Shown here: positions 8,789 to 15,421 of the stretch, piece by piece
Position numbering within the stretch: the first letter of the stretch is position 1
How the letters are laid out: every line of letters begins with the position of its first letter
Source of the DNA: Bacillota bacterium
GTDB lineage: Bacteria > Bacillota_E > Sulfobacillia > Sulfobacillales > Sulfobacillaceae
Assembly (NCBI GenBank): GCA_021802375.1
Contig: JAKAAL010000014.1
Span: forward strand, 1 to 17,078
DNA length: 17,078 nucleotides
Direction: 5' to 3'
Translations under genes and position numbers: made by a program
The notes under the pieces: generated by a model
Seen by the model: the letters and a program-made list of their open reading frames with translations, nothing else
The model's database searches: none
What the model was told of the DNA's origin: nothing

Positions 8789-9826
8789 GTGGCAACTGCA
8801 GCCTTAACAGCTACGGTAGAGAAATATTTACAAAATCATCGGAGTACTGATGAACGGATCTGCGTGGTGAATTTGCATCGCTCGTCGGATGGATGGTCCG
8901 ACGAAACGTATCTGATCGAGTTGCAAGTGCAGCAAAGCGGTGGGACTCAAATGGAGCGGATAGTGATTCGCAAGGAATCTTCAGGCCTGACGCTGGAACG
9001 GATGAATCTTCGACATCACTACGAGACGTTAAGGGCTCTTTCCGACGATACGGCGCTTCCTGTGCCGCGTCCTTTGTGGTTTGAGTCGGACGCGACGGTG
9101 CTGGGAACGCCTTTTTTTGTTATGGAACTTTTGCCGGGCCGCAACATCGTACCATGGTCTCGCGAAGGGAGGCAATTTTTTGGCGATGCTCCACGACGCG
9201 CCAACCTAGCGCAAGAGTTTGTGGCGTATTTAGCCGAAATTCATGGGGTTAATGTGCGAACCACAAGTATAGGCGCCACATTGGGAATTCCAGAGAACTA
9301 TCGCGCCTATCTCTCGCAGAAGCTTTTGTTGATGGAACGAGATTATCTAGGCGTCAAGGACGGAACAGAGGATCCAGTCATTGACGACGCTCTGTGTTGG
9401 CTTCAGGAAAACCAGCCGGATACCGGGCTCTTAACGCTGGTGCATGGTGATTATCGATCAGGAAATTTGCTGTACGCGGGGGACCACATTGTGGGAATTC
9501 TTGATTGGGAGCTGGCGGAAATCGGGGATCCCTATGTGGACATTGGCTATGTGTTTGCCAAAGCAAATCGCATGGACAGCTCGCTTTTGTCATACTTGAT
9601 ACCGTCTGAACAATTTATTGAGGCCTATCAGTCATTAATGGGCATACAGATGGATATGGCGCGCGTGCAATATTTTGAAGTCTGGCATCATGTGAAATTT
9701 TATATTATCGCGGCTATGGGGAAAATCGCCTTCAAGCGGGGCGTCACCAGAGACTTGCGCCTCTATCGGCAAGGGGAACGGCTTCCCTTGATGCGGGACT
9801 TGATTGCCGGCAGCATTGGGTACTAG
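8789..9826 (+). CDS. APH-fold phosphotransferase, LvaA / ACAD11-N-like acyl-CoA kinase
   Basis: A 345-residue kinase of the aminoglycoside phosphotransferase/choline kinase fold. The catalytic loop HGDYRSGN is at 219-226 (catalytic base Asp221) and the metal-binding DWELAEIGDPYVDIG begins at Asp239. Proteins with this exact DWE-x-A-x-x-GDP-x-x-D pattern form the N-terminal half of ACAD10/ACAD11 and the bacterial LvaA kinase, which phosphorylates the hydroxyl of 4-hydroxyacyl-CoAs. The cluster encodes an ACAD10/11-like dehydrogenase and, directly after this gene, a small LvaB-position protein. Substrate preference is unknown. The start is a GTG; GGGAGG lies about 13 bases upstream, a rather long spacing, and no better in-frame start is seen. 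It begins 26 bp after the synthetase and ends 15 bp before the next gene. An antibiotic-resistance role is unlikely in this setting. Confidence 0.87.
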   Translation: MATAALTATVEKYLQNHRSTDERICVVNLHRSSDGWSDETYLIELQVQQSGGTQMERIVIRKESSGLTLERMNLRHHYETLRALSDDTALPVPRPLWFESDATVLGTPFFVMELLPGRNIVPWSREGRQFFGDAPRRANLAQEFVAYLAEIHGVNVRTTSIGATLGIPENYRAYLSQKLLLMERDYLGVKDGTEDPVIDDALCWLQENQPDTGLLTLVHGDYRSGNLLYAGDHIVGILDWELAEIGDPYVDIGYVFAKANRMDSSLLSYLIPSEQFIEAYQSLMGIQMDMARVQYFEVWHHVKFYIIAAMGKIAFKRGVTRDLRLYRQGERLPLMRDLIAGSIGY

Positions 9827-9841
9827 ATAGGAGGCAACTAG

Positions 9842-10249
9842 ATGGCTTATGTGGTCGATGTGCTGGTAGAGGTTCTAAAAAACACAGTTATTCCGGCATT
9901 GCCGGAAAGTTACGAACAAGAACAGGCTCGAGCAATGGTGGCTGTGTTGCGTAGCATCCCCGTTGAACATAAAGCGTTAGATAGGGTGTCTCAAGAGAAG
10001 GTTGCCCTCATTGAAGCACAACTGCAATCTTTATCCTTCGAAGTGGGGTTAACTCCTCCTAGGCCCACTTTTGATCCTAAAGAAAGCCCACAAGATCGAC
10101 TTGAACATTATAACATGTGGTTATCTACTGCAATTCGGGAGTCTTGCGGCAATTCTCAAAGAGATGAATTGAGGAGGAAAATTAGGAATCTATTGCGTCA
10201 ACAGATTGACTGGGAAATGTCGCATCAAAATGGGCAAAGAGCAGATTAG
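9842..10249 (+). CDS. small helical protein in LvaB position (DUF6285-like)
   Basis: A 135-residue soluble, charged, mostly helical protein with no signal peptide or membrane segment. The N-terminal helix (residues 4-30, ending IPALPESYEQEQARAM) and a central YNMWLSTAIRES segment resemble, from memory, the small DUF6285 proteins next to APH-type acyl-CoA kinases. In the levulinate (lva) pathway a protein of about this size (LvaB) is required for activity of the LvaA kinase, so a kinase accessory role is proposed. AGGAGG at 9829-9834 gives a clear ATG at 9842, 15 bp behind the kinase gene, so translation is coupled. It is the last gene of the cluster. The family link rests on position and weak sequence resemblance. 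Confidence 0.6.
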   Translation: MAYVVDVLVEVLKNTVIPALPESYEQEQARAMVAVLRSIPVEHKALDRVSQEKVALIEAQLQSLSFEVGLTPPRPTFDPKESPQDRLEHYNMWLSTAIRESCGNSQRDELRRKIRNLLRQQIDWEMSHQNGQRAD

Positions 10250-10260
10250 GATGGTATGTT
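10249..10260. promoter_or_regulatory. isolated half-site identical to the left arm of the upstream operator
   Basis: GGATGGTATGTT here is the exact reverse complement of AACATACCATCC at 1308-1319, which covers the left arm of the 22-bp palindrome. The other arm is not present. It begins at the last base of the final cluster gene's stop codon. It could be a remnant binding site or chance. Confidence 0.25.
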
Positions 10261-10444
10261 AGGCGGTCGAGTACTCATTTCTGCAAATTCGTTCCTGGGT
10301 GTTCTACCCCACGGTCCTCGCTAGAAGGAGGCCGCTGTTTACCGGCCTGGCAACACTGGCCCCGTTTCCGCAAATCCGAATGTCGCAACCGGCGCCGCTT
10401 GCGGCCGCGGATTGCGGCGCCATAGGCTGCTAAGATGATAGGAC
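10261..10444. other. gene-free stretch with GC-rich hairpins after the catabolic cluster
   Basis: No coding region is seen. AGGCCG (10329-10334) / CGGCCT (10343-10348) forms a short hairpin. GGCGCCGC (10391-10398) / GCGGCGCC (10414-10421) forms a perfect 8-bp, all-GC stem with a 15-base loop. Neither is followed by a T-run, so they are at best factor-dependent terminators or mRNA 3' stabilisers. Confidence 0.35.
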
Positions 10445-11203
10445 TCAGCTTAAACCGCCTTGTGATCGCGCATCGGATAGCCCAGAAATCCAGTTAAAGG
10501 GATGGTTGTCGGCGGTACCCCAGCGCTCAATATCGTCCAGAGTTCGGGTTGCGAGGTCATCCGTCGAGGTAAAACTGGCGTGCGTCAGCACGCGCTGTCC
10601 CTCTATCTACAAGAAAATTTCCGCTTGATTGACGCACGCCAAAGCCTGTAAGGAAACTCAAATTGGGCCCACAAGTAGGCTGCACTTAACTGGAGCGTGC
10701 CATCCACTGCCACCAGGGAGTGCCTTGGAGCCATCTCACCGGAAAGCCGACGGTTGCGCGGAGCAACCGTTTGACAATACAATAGGTACTCTGACGGCAA
10801 CCGCTTGAGCACGCGAGCGACCGTATCCATATACGAAATCGTGTCGAGTTAGGGAAATGCGGCCTGCAGCGGTTCCCACACGGGGGGCTGAGTGAGATCA
10901 CGATTGCCAGCAAGCCGGGAGGCGCACTGTCACAACAACAGCATTACGGTATACACGAGTACCCCGGTCAGCTTGTGCGGAATCTCCGAACTGGCACAGA
11001 TCGGGTAACTGTGCGAAGCGTTTGATTCACCCAGGGAACCTTGTGTACAGCGTATCGCACTTGACCTCCGGTTTCTCGGCACTGGAGGCATAGTCACTTT
11101 GGGCATTGGGGTACGTGTGAGGGCAGAGTCTTTCGGGCTTGCCCTCTTTGGTTCGCCAGACGTGGGAACCCGCCGCGTATCGTTGAGATCTTGATGAATT
11201 CAT
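10445..11203 (-). pseudogene. decayed DDE transposase
   Basis: Read on the minus strand, pieces of one transposase can be joined across at least two frameshifts and several stops. They are an N-terminal piece (start at 11203, in-frame TGA at 11027-11029, then KRFAQLPD), the piece IPHKLTGVLVYTVMLLL, an in-frame stop, then NRDLTQPPVWEPLQAAFP, YMDTVARVLKRLP, and VAVDGT holding a likely first catalytic Asp near 10703. A last piece in another frame (RTLDDIERWGTADNHPFNW) resembles the W-x(3)-E-N C-terminal region. The pattern SRR/N-R-x-L ... L-P-H-x-D-T-V ... I-A-V-D-G-T is that of IS4/ISNCY-like transposases. The fragment is much shorter than a full ~420-residue enzyme, so internal segments are lost. 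No terminal repeats were found. Confidence 0.6.
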
Positions 11204-11327
11204 GATGATACACTGCCTCGTGAATATTCAGTCCCTTTTGCGATAAATTTTTTGCATGGGCATCTGGGTCCCCTATAGTGTCAAGGTTTCAATTTTCGTG
11301 TTTCATAGCTATCGAGGCGTATGACCA
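11204..11327. other. short spacer between the transposase relic and the proBA promoter
   Basis: No gene or clear structure was seen. The stretch becomes AT-rich toward the promoter. Confidence 0.3.
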
Positions 11328-11357
11328 TTGACAAAACCGTGACTGGTCAGGTAGATT
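11328..11357 (+). promoter_or_regulatory. sigma-A promoter of the proBA T-box leader
   Basis: A consensus -35 box TTGACA at 11328-11333 is followed after 18 bases by TAGATT at 11352-11357, matching 4 of 6 positions of the -10 consensus. Transcription would begin near 11364, just before the T-box structure. Confidence 0.6.
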
Positions 11358-11363
11358 GTATTT

Positions 11364-11586
11364 TAATTAGATAACGCAATACGCGATGAAAGAGAAGCAA
11401 CGAAATTCAGCATTGCCGCAGCGAGCCGGGATTTGGTGAAAGCCCAGCCATGCTATTCGTTGACCCGCTTTGGAGCAGTTGGTGAAAAACCGACCGGGAC
11501 CTCCCGATATTGAGGATTAAGTGGCTGGATTTCAGCAACTGAGGTGGTACCGCGGTCAGTCGTCCTCAATTGAGGACGACTTTTTT
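11364..11586 (+). promoter_or_regulatory. T-box riboswitch, proline (tRNA-Pro) type
   Basis: A leader of about 220 bases that senses uncharged tRNA and lets proBA be transcribed when proline is short. Stem I is visible as CAACGAA (11398-11404) / TTCGTTG (11456-11462) and AGCAT (11409-11413) / ATGCT (11450-11454), with the distal-loop motif GGTGAAAGCC at 11435-11444. Directly after the stem, A-CCC-G places a CCC proline codon at 11464-11466 as the specifier. The T-box sequence AACTGAGGTGGTACCGCGG is at 11537-11555. Its TGGT bulge (11545-11548) would pair with the ACCA end of a tRNA whose discriminator base is A, as in bacterial tRNA-Pro. The leader ends in an intrinsic terminator. T-box control of proBA is known in Bacillus. 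The fit of specifier, bulge and downstream genes makes this secure; the specifier position is inferred by eye. Confidence 0.92.
11559..11586 (+). terminator. intrinsic terminator of the T-box leader
   Basis: GTCGTCCTCA (11559-11568) and TGAGGACGAC (11571-11580) form a perfect stem, with the innermost pairs probably open as a loop, followed by six T. It lies 3 bases after the T-box sequence and competes with the antiterminator, 31 bp before proB. Confidence 0.92.
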
Positions 11587-11617
11587 GTGATGAATCGCTT
11601 TTCTGAGGGGGATCCTA

Positions 11618-12397
11618 ATGCGTTGGGTTATCAAAATTGGAACCTCGAGCGTATGTGACATCGACGCTCGGTTAAGTCAGGAAAAAATCGACCGATTTGT
11701 CTCGCAACTTCGGATCTTGGTGTCCCGAGAACATGAAATATTAGTGGTAACCTCGGGAGCTGTGGGGGCCGGAGTGGGGGCAGTAGGCAAAACTCCCCAA
11801 GATGTGACTGATAAGCAGGCGTTGGCGGCCATTGGGCAAGCCCGCCTGATGGAAGCCTATCAACGTGCTCTCCATCCTATAATAGTGGGGCAGGTGCTGC
11901 TTACCCGCCAAGACTTGGAGGACCAAGACCGCCGACAGGCCTCCCGCAGCACACTGGAGCGGGTACTAAGTTGGGGTGCGATTCCCGTGATTAATGAAAA
12001 TGACACGGTCACAGATGCAGAAATTCGCATTGGGGACAACGATACATTGGCAGCTCGAGTGGCAGTATTAATGGAGGCCCACCGATTAGTGATTTTGTCT
12101 GATATCGACGGTCTCTATACGGAAAATCCTAAGAAAAACCCCGGGGCGCACCGAATTGAAGCTGTGCCTTGGGTAACTGCTGACGACATGCAGCGATTTA
12201 GTTCCGAAGAGCGTGGCGGGCTAGGCACTGGAGGAATGGCTACCAAATTGGAGGCTGCCCGGATTGCCCAGGAAGCGGGCATCGGCATGGTTCTAGCGGC
12301 AAGTCAAGAACCCGATGTGCTGGACAAGATTGAAGGGATTAAATCTTGGCAAGGTGGTACGCGATTCTTAGCGAAAAGGGGAATGATTCGTGCTTAA
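11618..12397 (+). CDS. proB: glutamate 5-kinase, short form without PUA domain
   Basis: Phosphorylates L-glutamate to gamma-glutamyl phosphate, the first step of proline synthesis. This 259-residue amino acid kinase domain shows VIKIGTSS at 4-11, TSGAVGAGV at 45-53, NENDTV at 126-131, SDIDGLY at 161-167 and GTGGMATKLEAA at 203-214. Common ProB proteins are ~365-375 residues with a C-terminal PUA domain; this one ends at GTRFLAKRGMIRA, right where PUA would begin. The stop is clean and overlaps proA, so it looks like a natural short form. The ATG at 11618 has GAGGGGG upstream. Expression is governed by the T-box leader in front; feedback inhibition by proline is expected from the family but cannot be seen here. 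Confidence 0.95.
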   Translation: MRWVIKIGTSSVCDIDARLSQEKIDRFVSQLRILVSREHEILVVTSGAVGAGVGAVGKTPQDVTDKQALAAIGQARLMEAYQRALHPIIVGQVLLTRQDLEDQDRRQASRSTLERVLSWGAIPVINENDTVTDAEIRIGDNDTLAARVAVLMEAHRLVILSDIDGLYTENPKKNPGAHRIEAVPWVTADDMQRFSSEERGGLGTGGMATKLEAARIAQEAGIGMVLAASQEPDVLDKIEGIKSWQGGTRFLAKRGMIRA

Positions 12398-13634
12398 TCA
12401 AATGCTGCAGCGCGGTCGCGCTGCGCAAAAAATCCTGGCAATGGCCTCTGGTGATCAACGCAATCGGGCGTTGTCGGAAATGGAGCATTTGTTGCAGCAT
12501 CGCTCCGAGGAAATTTTAAAGATCAACCGTGATGAAGTGGAAAAAGCGGCGGCATCCGGCTTAAAAGGCCCTCTGCTCAAACGGTTGATGCTGGATGAGC
12601 ACAAGATTGCCAACTTAGCTGATGGACTTCGTGTGGTGCGTGATTTGCCTGATCCCTTGGGCAAGGGCACCGGCCGTTGGCAATTAAATAACGGGTTGCG
12701 ATTGGAGACGATTCGGGTTCCGCTTGGCGTTATCGGCCTTATTTATGAAAGTCGCCCTGGGGTGACGATAGAAGCTGCAGGACTAACCATCAAAAGCGGA
12801 AATGCACTCATTTTAAGGGGCGGACATGAGGCACTGGAAACCAATCGCATGTTGGCCGCATTGTGGCGCTACGCACTAACTCGGGTAGGTTTGCCCGAGG
12901 ATGCCGTCCAGTTGATTGAGAATCCCGACCGTCAATATGCCATGGGACTGATGCATCTTGAGGGATTGGATCTCCTGATTCCCCGAGGCGGTGCTGGCCT
13001 GATTCAGACGGTGGTTCGGGAAGCGACTGTTCCTGTGATCGAAACCGGAGTTGGCAACTGCCACCTCTATGTGCACGAAGATGCCGACCTCGACATGGCG
13101 GTACGTATTTTGCGTGACGGCAAGGTTGGCAACCCGGCCGTTTGCAATGCCCTGGAAACTGTGCTGATTCATGAGGCGATTGCCGCGCCGTTTCTTGCTA
13201 AGGCAAAGCAGTTTTTGGCAGAATATGGCGTCGTTTGGCATGGGGATCAGGCTGTTTGCTTGATTTTGCCGGAGGCAATGGAGGCTACAGAAGAGGATTG
13301 GGCCAACGAATATTTAAGTTTGGATATTGCGGCGCGCGTTGTATCGGGATTGGATCAAGCTTGTGAACACATTGCTCAATACGGTACCTCTCACTCTGAG
13401 GCGGTAGTTACCGATTCATATTCCATCGGTCGGCAGTTCATGGACCGAGTGGATGCTGCGGTCGTCTATTGGAACGCGTCTACCCGGTTTACCGATGGAT
13501 TTCAGTTTGGTTTAGGTGCCGAAGTCGGCATTAGTACGCAAAAACTTCATGCAAGGGGACCCATGGGTTTAGATGCTTTGACCACGACGAAAACTTTGGC
13601 TTGGGGCATGGGTCAAACACGAGATTTGGGCTGA
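12390..13634 (+). CDS. proA: glutamate-5-semialdehyde dehydrogenase (gamma-glutamyl phosphate reductase)
   Basis: Reduces gamma-glutamyl phosphate to glutamate 5-semialdehyde with NADPH, the second step of proline synthesis. The 414-residue length is normal. It has the ALDH-like fold with the catalytic Cys252 in GNPAVCNALET, an N-terminal YESRPGVTIEAAGLTIKSGN segment and the C-terminal STQKLHARGPMGLDALTTTK motif. The GTG at 12390 overlaps the proB stop by 8 bp and has AAAGGGG about 8 bases upstream, which couples the two; an ATG at 12402 is an alternative start. ProA and ProB usually act together because the phosphate intermediate is unstable. No proC is in the window. Confidence 0.96.
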   Translation: MLNQMLQRGRAAQKILAMASGDQRNRALSEMEHLLQHRSEEILKINRDEVEKAAASGLKGPLLKRLMLDEHKIANLADGLRVVRDLPDPLGKGTGRWQLNNGLRLETIRVPLGVIGLIYESRPGVTIEAAGLTIKSGNALILRGGHEALETNRMLAALWRYALTRVGLPEDAVQLIENPDRQYAMGLMHLEGLDLLIPRGGAGLIQTVVREATVPVIETGVGNCHLYVHEDADLDMAVRILRDGKVGNPAVCNALETVLIHEAIAAPFLAKAKQFLAEYGVVWHGDQAVCLILPEAMEATEEDWANEYLSLDIAARVVSGLDQACEHIAQYGTSHSEAVVTDSYSIGRQFMDRVDAAVVYWNASTRFTDGFQFGLGAEVGISTQKLHARGPMGLDALTTTKTLAWGMGQTRDLG

Positions 13635-13654
13635 ATGCCCAACGCTATGCTTAC

Positions 13655-13685
13655 AAAACCTGAATTGGGGAATCTATGAGGTTTT
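13655..13685 (+). terminator. weak hairpin after proA
   Basis: AAAACCT (13655-13661) and AGGTTTT (13679-13685) form a 7-bp stem with a 17-base loop, its 3' arm ending in TTTT. It is 20 bp after the proA stop and overlaps the end of the converging PAS relic. Stability is modest. Confidence 0.35.
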
Positions 13686-14076
13686 CGTCGCATTACCGGT
13701 GAGGTACCTTGTCGCCGACTCCGAGTGATCCGCAATCACGGCCCAATATCCTGCAACGCGCTCCCCTAAGCGAATGGGAATAATTAGTTCATGAGCCCAC
13801 CAAAAGCTTCCGTCGGGACGTCTATTTTCCAACTCTCCTTCCCAGACTTGCCCCTGTTGCAATGTTTGCCATAGGTCCTCATAGGTTTGCCTCAGGGTAG
13901 TTCCCGCGCCGTTGATTCCCGGTTTCGCTCCGACTAAGTCGCTCCGGCTTCGTCCAGTCAAGTGTTCATAGGCAGGGGTTCACTTCAAGGATGATACCGT
14001 CAGTATTGGTGAGCACGGCTGCTACGGGCCATTCTGCCCATAATCCACGGACGGCATCGGTTAACCAGCCGAGCTC
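13674..14076 (-). pseudogene. PAS-domain protein fragment, frameshifted and truncated
   Basis: On the minus strand the piece WPVAAVLTNTDGIILEVN is followed, after a one-base frame change near 13973-13980 (a run of C), by PAYEHLTGRSRSDLVGAKP and then the intact ORF 13961-13674. The ORF contains GQVWEGELENRRPDGSFWW and a PAC-like ending, GERVAGYWAVIADHSE. Together this is a single PAS sensory domain. It normally precedes a histidine kinase, GGDEF or sigma-54 output domain, but nothing follows here; the frame closes soon after the PAC motif. The 5' side is cut at 14077 by a Tn3-type terminal repeat, so the true start is lost. The converging orientation relative to proA means it is not part of that operon. 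The domain call is firm, the parent protein unknown. Confidence 0.7.
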
Positions 14077-14114
14077 GGGGTACGGCAACGATTCCTTGAA
14101 TTTCGGGCCATAAG
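14077..14114 (+). repeat. Tn3-family-type 38-bp terminal inverted repeat, copy A
   Basis: Begins GGGGTACGGCAACG, ends GCCATAAG and is exactly 38 bp. Tn3-family terminal repeats are ~38 bp, start with GGGG and typically end in TAAG. It matches the copy at 15421-15457 at about 30 of 38 positions. The GGGG end points left, so the element's interior lies to the right. The flanking five bases on the left are AGCTC. It interrupts the PAS gene. No partner in inverted orientation was found in the window. Confidence 0.6.
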
Positions 14115-14212
14115 ACAAATAAATCCAATTTATCACTGGCCTATCTAGGATAGAGGAACACCTGCCGACTAGGAGGCCTTATCCCCTGTAAAGGGAAACA
14201 CGGCTTGAGTTC
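14115..14212. other. spacer inside the putative Tn3 element
   Basis: No gene is seen. A small inverted repeat CTATC-TAG-GATAG is present near 14141-14153. Confidence 0.3.
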
Positions 14213-14410
14213 CTAAGCGACGGTACCCGAGCTCACGATACCAACAATCCCGAATCCTATAATGATGACCGCGGATAATCTGCTAATCCATAAGATCGCC
14301 GCTCTGTTGACTTTGGGGATTGGTGCAGCATTGGAACCAAAAACCGGAATAAGGATTAGCTTCAAGAAGAGGTTGTGGGAAATGGGGCGACAAGGGCAAT
14401 AGAAAATCAT
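14213..14410 (-). pseudogene. possible relic of a LysE-type membrane exporter C-terminus
   Basis: The 65-residue minus-strand frame has two hydrophobic stretches (NLFLKLILIPVFG and LSAVIIIGFGIVGIV) separated by a basic, tryptophan-containing stretch, W-I-S-R-L-S. This resembles the last part of LysE/RhtB exporters, in which W-x-x-R-x-S-G precedes the final helix. There is no convincing ribosome binding site, and stops lie upstream in this frame, so it is best seen as a leftover. Another membrane protein, or chance, is quite possible. Confidence 0.3.
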
Positions 14411-14526
14411 ACATGATGGGTTACTTAGGTGACAGGGATCGGGCCGTTCTCAGAATTCGACACGTGCACTAGGATCCCTTGGGGCACACTCGCCTCCATA
14501 ATCGCACTAGACCTTGATGTTAGCAG
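14411..14526. other. spacer, nothing recognised
   Basis: No open frame or repeat of note is seen between the membrane-protein relic and the antitoxin gene. Confidence 0.3.
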
Positions 14527-14760
14527 CTACGCAGAGACATGGTGAAATTCGCGCACATCGACTTCCACGCCCGCTTTAGCCGCCTGATCAGCGGCATGGT
14601 ACACTTCATCGACCACGCCGTCGTCGAGATAACTCTCCCCACAGTTGGGGCAAATCTGGGCCGGCACCCGGCGAAAGACGATGAGGGTTTTGCCTCGCTC
14701 CACGGTGACCGTGGTCTTCCCAGCTTCCGGTGTTCCACTCTTACAAATCACGCAGGTCAC
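14527..14760 (-). CDS. YgiT-type zinc-finger antitoxin
   Basis: A 77-residue protein with the two CxxC pairs of the YgiT/MqsA-N zinc finger: C3-V-I-C6 and C37-P-N-C40. Between them is TTVTVERGKTLIVFRRVP, and GESYLDDGVVDEV follows, the usual family pattern. It lacks the C-terminal XRE helix-turn-helix of full MqsA. It should be the antitoxin for the DUF4258-like toxin encoded just before it on the same strand. I chose the GTG at 14760 because AAGGAGG lies five bases upstream and the toxin's stop overlaps it as GTGA; an in-frame ATG at 14790 would lie inside the toxin gene. The gene is intact although its toxin is broken. Confidence 0.85.
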   Translation of the reverse strand: MTCVICKSGTPEAGKTTVTVERGKTLIVFRRVPAQICPNCGESYLDDGVVDEVYHAADQAAKAGVEVDVREFHHVSA

Positions 14761-15033
14761 GGGTTCCTCCTTGAAAAACTCGCATCCCATCGCATCGGAT
14801 CCGGCTGATAGACGGTAATGACAATGGTCTCCTCATCGTGCAGATTATCCGCGACCACCACATGTACGGGACGGTCCCGGTCCCACCCTAGCAAGGCGAC
14901 TGGGATACGGCGTGTCTTCTGGGTAACTTTCGATAGTCGTGCCCGACTGAATCACGGACTTCGCCACGGAGCGCTCGATTTCACGCTCGAACATGCGCTG
15001 AAGCGCATGAACACGATATACGAACCGACTCAT
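14757..15033 (-). pseudogene. DUF4258-like toxin, broken by one frameshift
   Basis: From ATG 15033 the frame reads MSRFVYRVHALQRMFEREI (H9 and RMFER are family-like) through SYPEDTPYPSR, then runs into nonsense and stops at 14845. Shifting by one base near 14897-14905 restores a perfect family ending: LLGWDRDRPVHVVVADN, then ETIVITVYQPDPMRWD, closing with TGA at 14757-14759. The total of 277 bases equals 92 codons plus one, so a single inserted base explains it. The restored 91-residue protein is a normal DUF4258 length. These proteins pair with YgiT-type antitoxins and are regarded as RNase-like toxins. AGGGG precedes the ATG. A sequencing error is possible, but otherwise the toxin is dead. 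Confidence 0.8.
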
Positions 15034-15045
15034 ACAAAACCCCTG

Positions 15046-15068
15046 ATAGTCTTTTACTGACTATTCTA
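15046..15068 (-). promoter_or_regulatory. likely promoter/operator of the toxin-antitoxin pair
   Basis: ATAGTC (15046-15051) and GACTAT (15059-15064) are perfect inverted arms spaced by 7 bases, 12 bp upstream of the toxin start codon. They overlap TAGAAT (minus strand, 15068-15063), a good -10 box. No clear -35 was found. The layout suggests autoregulation by the toxin-antitoxin complex, as is usual for such pairs. Confidence 0.45.
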
Positions 15069-15311
15069 CCATGGATTGTCGGCTCGGCTCCGGTGGCAAT
15101 GCCGGAAGTCTTGACGACTCCTCGACGCCATTCCTTTACTATGCGAATAATGTACTATCCGGCCCGTTAATCCCCTAGGGATTGCTAGCATCGGATTCGT
15201 GACGACGGCCAAATAGGCTGCCAAGTCAGTGGACATCCTCCCCATAGCTAAAGCTCTAATCATTACCCACATCTTTTGCCATTTATTGGGTTTTTTCCGT
15301 ATTTGACTCAT
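15066..15311 (-). other. 81-codon open frame of unknown status
   Basis: A frame starting ATG 15311 (MSQIRKKPNKWQKMW...) is basic and has no recognised motif. A GGG run directly touches the start codon, so the ribosome binding site is poor. It ends at the toxin promoter. It may be a degraded passenger gene of the transposon or not a gene at all. Confidence 0.15.
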
Positions 15312-15385
15312 CCCTTAGAAGAGGCCAAATTTGTCACTGACCGATTAACATTTCAACAAGAGATTGAACTGGTTGATTGATCATG

Positions 15386-15421
15386 ATGTATGACTTGTAA
15401 TACATGTGTGACTTGTAATAG
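15386..15421 (+). repeat. tandem 18-bp direct repeat, two copies
   Basis: ATGTATGACTTGTAATAC (15386-15403) is followed at once by ATGTGTGACTTGTAATAG (15404-15421), with two mismatches. The second copy abuts the Tn3-type terminal repeat starting at 15421. The core TGACTTGTAATA is exact in both. Confidence 0.7.

Noticed and set aside
8789..9826. Aminoglycoside resistance gene, from the APH fold
   Set aside because: The DWE...GDP motif pattern and the acyl-CoA gene context fit the LvaA/ACAD11 kinase group instead.
10391..10421. Strong GC hairpin as an intrinsic terminator of the catabolic cluster
   Set aside because: No T-run follows and it is 140 bp past the last gene; recorded only as a hairpin.
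14757..14790. ATG at 14790 as start of the antitoxin
   Set aside because: The GTG at 14760 has a perfect AAGGAGG and overlaps the restored toxin stop as GTGA; the ATG lies inside the toxin's own coding end.
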